From contig JAGRMP010000064.1 of NCBI GenBank assembly GCA_020441225.1, positions 1 through 43,611 on the forward strand: a DNA stretch of 43,611 nt, read 5' to 3'. Below are positions 8,718 through 17,356 of the stretch, one piece after another (positions within the stretch are counted from its first letter, which is position 1; every line of letters starts with the position of its first letter). The position numbers and the translations under genes were made by a program. The notes under the pieces are model-generated. The model was given only the letters and a program-made list of their open reading frames with translations. It was not told the DNA's origin and did not search any database. The DNA comes from Maritimibacter sp. GTDB taxonomy: Bacteria; Pseudomonadota; Alphaproteobacteria; Rhodobacterales; Rhodobacteraceae.

Positions 8718-9154
8718 CGGTTTTCTCCAGGCTTTGGCCAATCCTATGCGACGCGCCACATCACCGGGCCGCGGAGTTGGCTCAAAGGCGGCATCTTATG
8801 CGGAAAACCGGCCCAATTTCAGGAGATTACCCCGTCAACCGGGCGAACTCCCGGCCTGAACGCCGGGTGCAACGCCGCTGCGAGCGCCGCTTCGCCCGGC
8901 AAAATAACGCCGGACCGGGGCGCAATGGCACACTTTGACGCACGCCGGCGCAGGCCGCTGGCAGTCCGGATGGGCCGATCGGGCCAGAAAAGGCGGCCGA
9001 GGCAGGCGCAGAATAAAATGCCTTTCCCGTCTGAGACAGCAGATGATCGTGCCGGGCCACCAGAAGATTTGAACGACTCTACTGCCCGATCCGGGTCAGG
9101 ATTGATGAAACGAGGCGCGATACCGGTTTGCTGAACCCGCGCATCAGGAAGGAA
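8718..9154. promoter_or_regulatory. Divergent control region, FAD oxidase / ABC importer
   Basis: This 437-bp region separates two divergent units that probably act on one substrate. No protein-coding frame is credible. Several GC-rich partial inverted repeats of CCGGC...GCCGG type lie at about 8835-8905, but they are too common at this base composition to call operators. GGAAGG at 9149-9154 region serves the ATPase gene start. An Lrp-type regulator encoded nearby would be the first candidate to bind here. Confidence 0.4.
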
Positions 9155-10825
9155 ATGTCGATGACCGGAAGGATCCACTCGGTAGACAAGCCCGATGTCG
9201 CGCTGTCGGTACACGGCCTGGCGGTGATCCTGCCCAAAGACATGGAACGGACGTACGCGGTCGAGAATGTCTCGTTCGATCTCCCCCGGGGCCAGATCCT
9301 GTGCGTGATCGGCGAATCCGGATCGGGCAAGTCGGTGACGGCCAACACGATCATGGGCCTGTTGCCGAAGGTCATCAGCGTTGCCGCCGGGTAGATCCGG
9401 CTGGAAGGGCGTGAAATCATCGGCATGGGCCCTGAGACACTGCGGAGTTTGCGCGGACGGGTGGTGTCGATGATCTTTCAGGACCCGCTCTCGGCGCTCA
9501 ACCCCCTGATGACGGTCGGCGCGCAGATCGACGAGGCGATGCAGGCTCACGGCGTCGGCACCTCGACTTCCCGCCGCGAGCGGGCCATCGAATTGATGAC
9601 AGAGGTCGGCCTGCCCGACCCGGAACTGATGTATCATCAATATCCCTTCAGACTGTCGGGAGGGCAGCGCCAGCGGGTGATGATCGCCATGGCACTCGCA
9701 CTTGAGCCCACGATCCTGATCGCCGATGAGCCGACCACCGCGCTCGATGTGACGACACAGGCGCAGATCCTCGACCTGATCCGCGACATCCAGCGACGCA
9801 AGGACATGAGTGTGATGTTCATCACGCATGATTTCGGCGTCGTTGCCGAGATCGCCGACAGCGTCGTGGTGATGGAGAAAGGCCACGTTGTCGAACAGGG
9901 CGCCGCTGCCAAGGTTCTGACAGCGCCCGAGCATCCCTACACCCAACGCTTGATCGCCGCCGTTCCTCATCTGACTGGCGAGGATCGGGCGGCAGGTCTG
10001 GACGCGAAAGCCGATCCGATCCTGAAGGTCGAGGGTCTGGTGAAGACCTACCACAGTGGAAGCAGGATTTTACGCACTCACCGGGTTGTTCCCGCCGTGA
10101 AGAATGTCTCCTTCGAACTCGCTCCCGGTCACACGCTTGGCATCGTCGGCGAAAGCGGCTCGGGCAAGTCGTCGCTCGGTCGCTTGCTTGTCAAGCTGAT
10201 GGAGACGGACAGTGGCCGAATTCTGTTCGATGGCACCGATATCGCGGCCCTGCATGAGGCGGAATTCCGACCGCTGCGCCAGAAGATCCAGATGATCTTT
10301 CAGGACCCCTTCGCCTCGCTCAACCCGCGCATGACGATTGGACGGATCCTGACCGTCGGACCGGTGGCGCATGGAATGGGTATTGCCGAAGCCCGCCGCG
10401 AGGCGCGCGCGCTGCTCGACCATGTCGGTCTCGACATCGGCGCCTACGACCGCTACCCGCACGAGTTTTCGGGAGGCCAGCGCCAGCGCATCGGCATTGC
10501 CCGGGCACTGATGTTCAAGCCGAAGCTGCTGATTGCCGACGAAGCGGTCTCGGCCCTCGACGTGTCGATTCAGGCGCAGATTCTGCAGCTTCTGGACCGG
10601 ATCCAGCGCGAGACGGGGGTGTCGATGGTCTTCATCACCCACGATCTGCGCGTAGCCAGCCAGATCTGCGACCGCATCGCGGTGATGCAGAAAGGACAGA
10701 TCGTCGAGCAAGGTCCGCCCAGCCAGATATTCCTGAATCCGCAAGCCGCCTACACCCGTGAACTCGTCGCCGCCATTCCCGGAGAACACCCGGCCGGGCG
10801 GCATCCGGTGGCCGCCGAAGTCTAG
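9155..10825 (+). pseudogene. Fused peptide/opine-type ABC importer ATPase with in-frame amber codon
   Basis: The gene encodes two tandem ABC ATPase domains (DppD plus DppF in one chain), which energise the importer encoded downstream. Domain 1 has Walker A GESGSGKS at about residues 53-60, signature LSGGQRQRVMIAMAL and Walker B ILIADEPTTALD. Domain 2 has GESGSGKSS near residue 330, FSGGQRQRIGIARAL and LLIADEAVSALD, with the family's C-terminal oligopeptide-transporter tail. Codon 80 (TAG at 9392-9394) interrupts the same frame between VISVAAG and IRLEGREIIG, where relatives are continuous. A restart at ATG 9425 would lose Walker A of domain 1. So the gene is inactivated, read through, or hit by a one-base sequencing error. 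All downstream importer genes look intact. The start could also be ATG 9161. Confidence 0.87.
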
Positions 10826-10859
10826 GAACCAAACCAAGACCAACCAAGGGAGAAAGACA

Positions 10860-12527
10860 ATGACCAAACAAGATCACAATAAATCCACCTATACGCGGCG
10901 CGCTGCGCTGCGAATGATGGCCGCGGGCGGAGCCGTAGGGCTCATCGCGCCCAACCTGCTGGGCAAGCCTGCTTTTGCCCAGACCCCGCCCGAAACGCCG
11001 ACCGGCCGCATCGTCGTCGGCCTGTCGCAGGAACCGACCGTGTTCAACCCGCTGATGCCGCATATCGAGGTCGATGACGGGGTGAACTTCTCGGTCTTCG
11101 ACGCGCTGTTCCGCATCAATGTGGATGGCGTGATCGTACCGAACCTCGCCGCCGAGGTGCCGAGCCAGGACAATGGCGGGATCTCCGAGGACGGGCTGAA
11201 CTGGCGTATCAAGCTGCGCGATGACGTGACCTGGCACGATGGCACGCCCTTCACCGCCGAGGATGTCAAGTTCACCCTCGAACTGATCGTCAACCCGGAC
11301 TTCCGCGCCTGGCGCACCACCGGGCATACGCTGGTTCGCGACATCACCGTGGTCTCGCCGACCGAGCTGACCTGGCGCATGGAAGAGGCCTTCGCGCCCT
11401 ACATGTCGTTCCTGACCGAAACCTTCATGGTGCCCAAGCACATCCTGGAAGCCGAGGCCAACCCGAACGAGGCCGCGTTCAACCAGGCGCCCATCGGCAC
11501 CGGCGCGTTCAAATGGGGCCAGCGCCTTGCCGGCGACCGGCTCGAGCTGGTGGCCAACCCCGAGTACTTCGGCGAAGGCCCCTACATCGAGCAGCTGGTG
11601 TTCAAGTATATCCCCGACATGACGGTGCTCTACGCCCAGTTCAAGAGCGGCGATATCGATGTGGTCGGGCAGGCCTATATCACCCCCGACAATTACGCCG
11701 AGGCCAAGACCCTGGCGGACCGGGTGGTGACGGCCCAGCCCAAGGGGTCGGTCGAGTCGGTCTACCTCAACCAGGAACGCCCGGTGTTCAAGGACCGGGC
11801 CGTGCGCGAGGCGCTCTATCTGGCGATGGATCGTCCGGCGATCATCGACGCCCTCTATTACGGGGTGCCAAGCCCGACCGAAACCTTCATGCCGCCGCAG
11901 TCCTACTACTACAACCCGGATCTGCCGAAGCAGGAGTTCAACCTCGACCGCGCACGCCAGATCCTGGACGAGGCCGGCTGGGTGCCGGGCGCCGATGGCA
12001 TCCGCGAAAAGGACGGGGTGCGCTTGTCCTTCAAGAACTCGACCACGGTCGGCAACCACCTGCGCGAGCAGACCCAGCAGTTCCTGCAGCAGACCTTCGC
12101 CGACATCGGCGTGGAGATGACGATCGAGAACCTGCCCCCGGCGGTGATGTGGGGCGAATTCTGGGGTCAATCGCAATTCGACTCGGCCATGGTCGGCATC
12201 ACCTATCTGGTCGGCGGCGATCCGGATGTGACCTATCGCTTCCACACCGACGCCATCGCGGCCAAGGGCGGCAGCGGGTCGAACAACGCGCAGTATTCCA
12301 ACCCCGAGGTCGATGCGCTGCTGATCGAAGGCAGCCGCACCTTCGACCCCGAGAAGCGACGCGAGATCTACTTCCGGGTTCAGGAGATCATTCGGCAAGA
12401 CCTGCCGTTCCTGCCTCTCTTCGCGCTCACGAACGTCTATGGCCGAAAGGCCGGCATCGAGGGTTTCGAGGTAAACACCAACACGCGGACCGAATCCTCG
12501 CACGCAGCCGCCTGGTACTGGGCCTGA
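10860..12527 (+). CDS. ABC importer substrate-binding protein, family 5 (peptide/opine), Tat-exported
   Basis: This 555-residue periplasmic solute receptor starts at ATG 10860 behind GGGAGAAAG. A twin-arginine signal is present: Arg13-Arg14 in TRRAAL, a hydrophobic stretch, and AFA|QT with cleavage after residue 40. The mature part follows the DppA/OppA family-5 pattern: GLSQEPTVFNPL, the signature DGLNWRIKLRDDVTWHDGTPFTAEDV, and a late segment FDPEKRREIYFRVQEIIRQDLPFLPLF. It captures the substrate for the two permeases just downstream. Dipeptides, oligopeptides, opines, nickel or glycosides are all known ligands of this family; the flanking FAD oxidase favours an amino-acid-like or opine-like ligand. 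A strong hairpin follows the gene, which usually raises binding-protein mRNA over permease mRNA. Confidence 0.92.
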   Translation: MTKQDHNKSTYTRRAALRMMAAGGAVGLIAPNLLGKPAFAQTPPETPTGRIVVGLSQEPTVFNPLMPHIEVDDGVNFSVFDALFRINVDGVIVPNLAAEVPSQDNGGISEDGLNWRIKLRDDVTWHDGTPFTAEDVKFTLELIVNPDFRAWRTTGHTLVRDITVVSPTELTWRMEEAFAPYMSFLTETFMVPKHILEAEANPNEAAFNQAPIGTGAFKWGQRLAGDRLELVANPEYFGEGPYIEQLVFKYIPDMTVLYAQFKSGDIDVVGQAYITPDNYAEAKTLADRVVTAQPKGSVESVYLNQERPVFKDRAVREALYLAMDRPAIIDALYYGVPSPTETFMPPQSYYYNPDLPKQEFNLDRARQILDEAGWVPGADGIREKDGVRLSFKNSTTVGNHLREQTQQFLQQTFADIGVEMTIENLPPAVMWGEFWGQSQFDSAMVGITYLVGGDPDVTYRFHTDAIAAKGGSGSNNAQYSNPEVDALLIEGSRTFDPEKRREIYFRVQEIIRQDLPFLPLFALTNVYGRKAGIEGFEVNTNTRTESSHAAAWYWA

Positions 12528-12536
12528 CCTAACTTC

Positions 12537-12566
12537 TGCCGCCCGGGGCCTTCGCTCCGGGCGGCA
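12537..12566 (+). terminator. Intercistronic hairpin after binding-protein gene
   Basis: TGCCGCCCGG at 12537-12546 pairs perfectly with CCGGGCGGCA at 12557-12566, and the stem continues inward (one G.T, then G-C and C-G) to a CTTC tetraloop. There is no T run, so it is more likely an mRNA-stabilising or attenuating stem than a full terminator. The position between receptor and permease genes is classic for differential expression inside an importer operon. Confidence 0.7.
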
Positions 12567-12604
12567 GGCACAATGCCGTTGGACGTGTCCCGGAGGACAA
12601 AAAC

Positions 12605-13555
12605 ATGCCCGCATTCCTGCTCAAACGTTTCATTCAGAGCATCATTCTGCTGGTGATTGTCTCGATCATCGGCTTTGTCGTGCTCAACCTCATTCCGGGC
12701 GGGCCATTGGCGCAATACGCGCTCGACCCCGGCATGACCGAGGCCGACAGGGCCCGGCTTGCCGAACAACTCGGCCTGAACCGCCCTCTGATCGTGCAAT
12801 ATTTCGACTGGGCATGGAGGCTGCTTCAAGGCGACTGGGGAACATCGTTCCGCGATGGCAATTCGGTGCTGACCGTCATTGGCCGGCATATCTTCGCGAC
12901 ATTGCTGCTGATGGGCTCCTCGACCGTCATCGCCATCGCCATCGGGACCTGGATCGGTATCCGCGGCGCCACCCACCGTTACTCGGCCTTCGACTATGCC
13001 GCGACCGTGGGGGCCATGGTCGCCCTGTCGATCCCGACCTTCTGGTTCGGCCTGATCGGCATCTACGTCTTTTCTCTGCAGCTGGGCTGGCTGCCGGCAG
13101 GCAACATGTACACGATCGGCAACGCCTCGGTGCTGGATTACCTGCACCATCTGATCATGCCCTCGGTGGTGCTGGCGCTGGTCCATATCGCGATCTGGAG
13201 CCGCTACATGCGCACCGCGACGATGGACGCGATCAGCCAGGAATTCGTCAAGACCGCCCGCGCCAAGGGAGTGAGTGAACGCCGGGTGCTGATGAAACAT
13301 GTCGTGGGCAATGCGCTGTTGCCGATGATCACTCTGGCAGGTGTGCAGCTGCCATCGCTGCTGACCGGTGCGCTGGTGACGGAAACCGTCTTCACCTGGC
13401 CGGGTATGGGGCGGCTGTTCCTCGATAGTCTCGGTTACAGCGACTACCCGGTCGTGATGGGGCTGCTGATGTTCTCGGCCATTCTCACCATCGCCGGCAA
13501 TCTGATTGCAGACATCGTCGTCGCCGTCGTCGACCCACGCATTCGTCTGGCCTGA
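12605..13555 (+). CDS. ABC importer permease, DppB type
   Basis: The 316-residue inner-membrane subunit begins MPAFLLKRFIQSIILLVIVSI at ATG 12605, with CGGAGG at 12591-12596. It has the DppB/OppB N-terminal domain (LNLIPGGPLAQYAL, then EADRARLAEQLGLNRPLIVQY) and the ATPase-docking EAA loop QEFVKTARAKGVSERRVLMKHVVGNALLP. About six membrane helices are visible. It forms the pore with the next gene product and is driven by the fused ATPase encoded upstream. Gene order ATPase, receptor, permease B, permease C is a variant of the peptide importer operon. The length is normal and no frame problem is seen. Confidence 0.94.
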   Translation: MPAFLLKRFIQSIILLVIVSIIGFVVLNLIPGGPLAQYALDPGMTEADRARLAEQLGLNRPLIVQYFDWAWRLLQGDWGTSFRDGNSVLTVIGRHIFATLLLMGSSTVIAIAIGTWIGIRGATHRYSAFDYAATVGAMVALSIPTFWFGLIGIYVFSLQLGWLPAGNMYTIGNASVLDYLHHLIMPSVVLALVHIAIWSRYMRTATMDAISQEFVKTARAKGVSERRVLMKHVVGNALLPMITLAGVQLPSLLTGALVTETVFTWPGMGRLFLDSLGYSDYPVVMGLLMFSAILTIAGNLIADIVVAVVDPRIRLA

Positions 13556-13587
13556 CGCCAGCCCCAAAGCAACAGGAGGCCACCGAT

Positions 13588-14466
13588 ATGTCCACCCTCA
13601 CCGCAACCCATTCCCCCAGGCGCTGGTGGCAAAGCCGCGTGATGCGCCGCTTCCTGAGCCATCGTCTGGCACTCCTGGGGTTGCTGATGATCAGCCTGCT
13701 GACGCTTGCCTGCATTGTCGGCCCTTATCTGCTGCCCTATGACTCGCTCTATATCGACCTCAGGGCCAGGTTCTCGCCGCCCTTCACGGGCGATCATTAC
13801 CTGGGCACCGACCCGCTGGGGCGGGACATTGCCGCCCGGCTCCTGATGGCCGGACGGATCTCGCTTCTGGTCGGGTTCTTCGCCATGGTGCTGTCGATCC
13901 TCGTCGGCACGCTGGTTGGCGTGATCGCCGGCTATCGCGGCGGCTGGATCAGCGCGGTGCTGATGCGGACCGTCGACGGGTTCCTGTCCTACCCGACGAT
14001 CTTCCTGCTGCTGGCGCTGGCGGCGGCGCTGAAACCCAGCCCGGTGATGATCACCATCATCATTGCAGTCACCAGCTGGATGGAAGTTGCCCGGATCGTC
14101 GAGGCCGAGGTCCGCTCGCTTAAGGAACGGGAATTCGTGCTTGCCGGGCGCATGCTGGGGCTCAGCCGGTCGCACATCATGTTCCGCGAGATCCTGCCCA
14201 ATGCCATCGGGCCTATCATCGTGGCCGCAACCCTGACAGTCGCTCGGGCGATCCTGCTGGAGGCCTATGTCAGCTTTCTCGGCTTCGGAATCCAGCCGCC
14301 GCTGCCGAGCTGGGGCAACATGCTGAACGGTGCCCAGCAATACCTGGCAACCGCGCCCTGGCTCGCGATCATCCCGGGTGCCGCAATCACCATCGCCGTC
14401 TCCAGCTTCAACTTCATCGGCGACGGACTGCGCGACGCGCTCGACGTGCGCAACGACACGATCTGA
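13588..14466 (+). CDS. ABC importer permease, DppC type
   Basis: The 292-residue partner permease starts at ATG 13588 behind CAGGAGG. The N-terminal helix SHRLALLGLLMISLLTLACIVGP and the DppC/OppC signature HYLGTDPLGRDIAARLLMAGRISLLVG are clear. The EAA loop is REFVLAGRMLGLSRSHIMFREILPN, followed by the conserved end LEAYVSFLGFGIQPPLPSWGNML. It completes the heterodimeric pore. It is the last gene of the importer operon and is followed within 60 bases by a strong factor-independent terminator. Confidence 0.94.
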   Translation: MSTLTATHSPRRWWQSRVMRRFLSHRLALLGLLMISLLTLACIVGPYLLPYDSLYIDLRARFSPPFTGDHYLGTDPLGRDIAARLLMAGRISLLVGFFAMVLSILVGTLVGVIAGYRGGWISAVLMRTVDGFLSYPTIFLLLALAAALKPSPVMITIIIAVTSWMEVARIVEAEVRSLKEREFVLAGRMLGLSRSHIMFREILPNAIGPIIVAATLTVARAILLEAYVSFLGFGIQPPLPSWGNMLNGAQQYLATAPWLAIIPGAAITIAVSSFNFIGDGLRDALDVRNDTI

Positions 14467-14519
14467 ACCGAGCGCCCCGCCCTGCCGGGTGGGGAAACCG
14501 GCGCCGTGCACATGAAACA

Positions 14520-14553
14520 CCCGCCCGAACCTGACGCGTTCGGGCGGGTTTTC
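14520..14553 (+). terminator. Factor-independent terminator of importer operon
   Basis: CCCGCCCGAAC at 14520-14530 pairs perfectly with GTTCGGGCGGG at 14538-14548 around a 7-base loop, followed at once by TTTT at 14549-14552. It lies between convergent units; on the opposite strand it could also stop transcription of the aldehyde dehydrogenase gene ending at 14578. Confidence 0.9.
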
Positions 14554-14577
14554 TCGGTGCGACCACCGGGCCGCGGG

Positions 14578-16035
14578 TTACGGGTAATAGCCGAGGATCG
14601 ATTTGGTCTCGAGGTATTCCAGCAGGCCCTCGACCCCGTACTCGCGGCCGTTGCCGGATTGCTTGAAGCCGCCGAACGGTGCGTGCGGATCCCAGGCCGG
14701 ATAATTCAGATGCACCTGACCGGCGCGGATTTGCGAAGCGACCTCCCGGACCGCCGCCATATCGCTGCCCTGCACATGGGCGCCGAGGCCATAGACGGTG
14801 TCGTTGGCGATGGCGATCGCCTCTTCGACACTGTCGTAGGGGAGGATGCAGAGGACCGGTCCGAAGATTTCCTCCTGGGCGATACGCATGTCGGTGCGCA
14901 CGTCGGTGAAGATCGTCGGGTTGACAAAGAGGCCCGCATTCACCCCGCCCGGACGGCCCGGCCCTCCGGCAACAAGCCGCGCGCCTTCGGCGATCCCGGC
15001 GTCGATCATGGCCTGAACCCGGTCGAATTGCGCGCGGTTGGCGATCGCGCCATGGGTACTGGTCGCAGACAGCGGATCGCCGACGACGATCTCCCCGGCG
15101 GCCCGTACGGCCAGCGCCTCGACTTCGGCCATGCGCGCGCGCGGCACGATCATCCGGGTCGGCGCGCTGCAGGATTGGCCGAGATTGCGGAAGGCGGCGG
15201 CGACTCCCGGCGCGACCGCGCGCACGAGATCGGCATCGGGCAGGATCACGTTGGGCGATTTGCCCCCCAGCTCCTGCGCCACGCGCTTGACGCTCGGCGC
15301 GGCGGCCTGGGCCACCGCGACGCCCGCGCGGGTCGACCCGGTGATCGAGATCATGTCGACATCCGCATGGGCAGCAAGCGCGGCGCCGACGCCGGCGCCG
15401 TCGCCCTGCACCAGGTTGAACACTCCGGCGGGGAAGCCCGCGTCCTCCACCGCTTCGGCAAACAGCAGCGCATCGAGCGGCGACAGCTCGCTCGGCTTCA
15501 GTACGACCGTGCAGCCCGCGGCCAGCGCCGGGGCCACCTTGGCGGTGATCTGGTAGAGCGGCCAGTTCCAGGGCGTGATCAGCGCGCAGACACCGATCGC
15601 CTCATGGGCGATGGCGGTCTGGCCGCGCGGCCGGACGAAGGCGAATTCCGACAACACCTCGACGGCGGTCTTCACATGGGCGACGGCCAGCGGCACCTGC
15701 GCCGCGCGGGCGTAGCCGATGGCCGCGCCCATTTCCAGGGTCAGGCACTGGGCGAAAAGCTCGCGGCGATCCTCGATCAGCGCGGCGAGACGGGAGAGCA
15801 GGGTCGCCCGGGTCGCGGGCGCGCTGCGGCTCCAGCCGGGAAAAGCGCGCCGCGCCGCCGCGACGGCCGCGTCCACATCCATCCCGTTGCCCAGCGGAAA
15901 CCCGCACGCCTCCGCTTCCGTGGCCGGATTGATCACGGCGCCACGGTCAGTGCCGTGCGGCGCGGTCCAGACCCCGCCGATGAAGAACCGATCCAGGTGG
16001 CCGGTCGCGGCCAGGTGTTCGAGGGGGGCGGTCAC
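14578..16035 (-). CDS. NAD(P)-dependent aldehyde dehydrogenase
   Basis: The 485-residue enzyme oxidises an aldehyde to an acid. The start is GTG 16035, overlapping the TGA stop of the upstream oxidase gene (GTGA), with AAGGAC about eight bases ahead; translation is probably coupled. Landmarks are TPWNWPLYQ at 154-162, the ITGSTRAG cofactor loop, catalytic Glu255 in QELGGKSP and catalytic Cys289 in LGQSCSA. The C-terminal PFGGFKQSGNGREYG is intact. The CSAPTRM active-site context is seen in ALDHs acting on gamma-aminobutyraldehyde- or betaine-aldehyde-like and other aliphatic aldehydes. Coupling to a PuuB-like oxidase suggests that it takes that enzyme's aldehyde product. The exact substrate is uncertain. 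Confidence 0.9.
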   Translation of the reverse strand: MTAPLEHLAATGHLDRFFIGGVWTAPHGTDRGAVINPATEAEACGFPLGNGMDVDAAVAAARRAFPGWSRSAPATRATLLSRLAALIEDRRELFAQCLTLEMGAAIGYARAAQVPLAVAHVKTAVEVLSEFAFVRPRGQTAIAHEAIGVCALITPWNWPLYQITAKVAPALAAGCTVVLKPSELSPLDALLFAEAVEDAGFPAGVFNLVQGDGAGVGAALAAHADVDMISITGSTRAGVAVAQAAAPSVKRVAQELGGKSPNVILPDADLVRAVAPGVAAAFRNLGQSCSAPTRMIVPRARMAEVEALAVRAAGEIVVGDPLSATSTHGAIANRAQFDRVQAMIDAGIAEGARLVAGGPGRPGGVNAGLFVNPTIFTDVRTDMRIAQEEIFGPVLCILPYDSVEEAIAIANDTVYGLGAHVQGSDMAAVREVASQIRAGQVHLNYPAWDPHAPFGGFKQSGNGREYGVEGLLEYLETKSILGYYP

Positions 16036-17306
16036 GTCACAAGGTCCTTCATCCGGTAGTAGGCGCCCAGCACCGGGAGGAACCAGGGGCGGCCGAAATA
16101 GCCCGGGATCGCGGGCCAGTCGAAATCCTTCCACGGGTTCAGCTCCGGCTGGCCGTCCATGACCTCCGCCATGACATGGCCCATCAGCGTCGCCATATGG
16201 GTGCCGTGGCCGCTGTAGCCGGTGGAATAATAGATCCCGTCGCGCTCTCCGGCGCGGGGCAGACGGTCGCGGGTCATGTCCACCAGCCCGGCCCAGCAGT
16301 ATTCGACCCGCGCGGTCGCGAGCTCCGGATAGACATCGGCCATCGTCGCTTTGAGGATCCGGCCGCTCTTCTCGTCGGATTGCGGGTTGGAGCCGGCGAA
16401 CCGCGCCCGTCCGCCGAACAGCATCCGGTTGTCGGGCGTCAGTCGCCAGTAGACGACGAGGTTGCGGGTATCGACCACGTTGCGCCCGGCGGGCATCAGC
16501 CGGGCGATCTGTTCGCGCGGCAGCGGCTCGGTCACGATCAGGAAGGCGCCCACCGGCACGATACGGCGACGGATCCAGCCGAGCGGCCCCTCCTGCGAGA
16601 TCCCGCTGGCGAGCAGCACCTGCCGCGCGGTGATCCGGCCCCGGGGCGTTTCCACCACATGGCCACCATCGCGTTTGCGCAACGCCGTGACCGGGGCCTG
16701 TTCGTAGATGTCTGCGCCGCGGCGCGCCGCCGCCCGCGCCAGCCCGCGGACATAACGCCCGACATGCATCTGCGCGCTTTTGGGAAACAGGAGCCCGCCG
16801 TGGTAGCGATCGGTCCCCACCTCGGCGTGCAGGTCCGATTTCGCGATCATCCGGGTTTCGGGATCGGCGCCCTCGGCCAGCAGCGCCTGGCTGCGGGCGA
16901 GCTTGTCGTAATGGTCGGGCTTGGCGGCCAGCTTCAGCTTGCCGACCCGCGCGAAACTGCAATCGATCCCTTCCTCGCGCACCAGCTTCTCGACCAGATC
17001 GACACCGGAATCGAAGGCCTTGTAGAGCGCGTTCGCCTTGTCCCTGCCGAAGGTGCCAACCATGGAACCGTAATCCTGGGCGAAGCCGTTGTTGCACATG
17101 CCGCCATTGCGGCCCGAAGCGGCGTTGCCGACGGTCGTGGCCTCCAGCAGAGCGACCCGGGCGCCCTTCCTGGCAAGCGCCAACGCGGCGGAGGATCCGG
17201 TGATCCCGCCACCGACCACGGCCACGTCATACGCGCCTTCGGGCGGGCCGGAGGGGATCTGGTCGAATGGCGCGGAGGTATCGAGCCAATAGGGGGTCAG
17301 TTTCAT
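16032..17306 (-). CDS. FAD-dependent oxidase, gamma-glutamylputrescine-oxidase-like (PuuB/OrdL group)
   Basis: This 424-residue DAO-fold flavoprotein starts at ATG 17306 (MKLTPYWLDTSAP); a TTG five codons earlier is the only near alternative. The dinucleotide motif is GGGITG at 32-37 and the next family block reads SGRNGGMCNNGFAQDYG. The C-terminal FAD contact is YSTGYSGHGTHMA. The N-terminal TPYW and the ASGRNGG...GF pattern are those of PuuB/OrdL oxidases, which deaminate gamma-glutamylputrescine or related amines to the aldehyde with release of ammonia and H2O2. Its gene overlaps the aldehyde dehydrogenase gene by GTGA. No glutamate-putrescine ligase (PuuA) lies in the window, so a different amine is possible. 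Confidence 0.85.
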   Translation of the reverse strand: MKLTPYWLDTSAPFDQIPSGPPEGAYDVAVVGGGITGSSAALALARKGARVALLEATTVGNAASGRNGGMCNNGFAQDYGSMVGTFGRDKANALYKAFDSGVDLVEKLVREEGIDCSFARVGKLKLAAKPDHYDKLARSQALLAEGADPETRMIAKSDLHAEVGTDRYHGGLLFPKSAQMHVGRYVRGLARAAARRGADIYEQAPVTALRKRDGGHVVETPRGRITARQVLLASGISQEGPLGWIRRRIVPVGAFLIVTEPLPREQIARLMPAGRNVVDTRNLVVYWRLTPDNRMLFGGRARFAGSNPQSDEKSGRILKATMADVYPELATARVEYCWAGLVDMTRDRLPRAGERDGIYYSTGYSGHGTHMATLMGHVMAEVMDGQPELNPWKDFDWPAIPGYFGRPWFLPVLGAYYRMKDLVT

Positions 17307-17356
17307 GTCTTGCACCGCCAAAGCTGGGTTTCATGAGGTCCGGGAGGGGCGCGCCC

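Noticed and set aside
9045..9110. A short string resembling the complement of a tRNA 3' half (ACCAG...GATTTGAAC)
   Set aside because: No matching acceptor stem, anticodon arm or D arm could be paired around it.
9155..10825. Two separate ATPase genes (a short one and a long one)
   Set aside because: The first piece ends just after Walker A and the second begins mid-domain in the same frame, so it is one interrupted gene, not a natural two-gene split.
14578..17097. One continuous minus-strand frame of 839 codons, looking like a fusion protein
   Set aside because: Only the part from GTG 16035 is aldehyde dehydrogenase; the upstream part is an Arg/Gly-rich shadow of the PuuB-like oxidase gene in another frame, and the two real genes overlap by GTGA.
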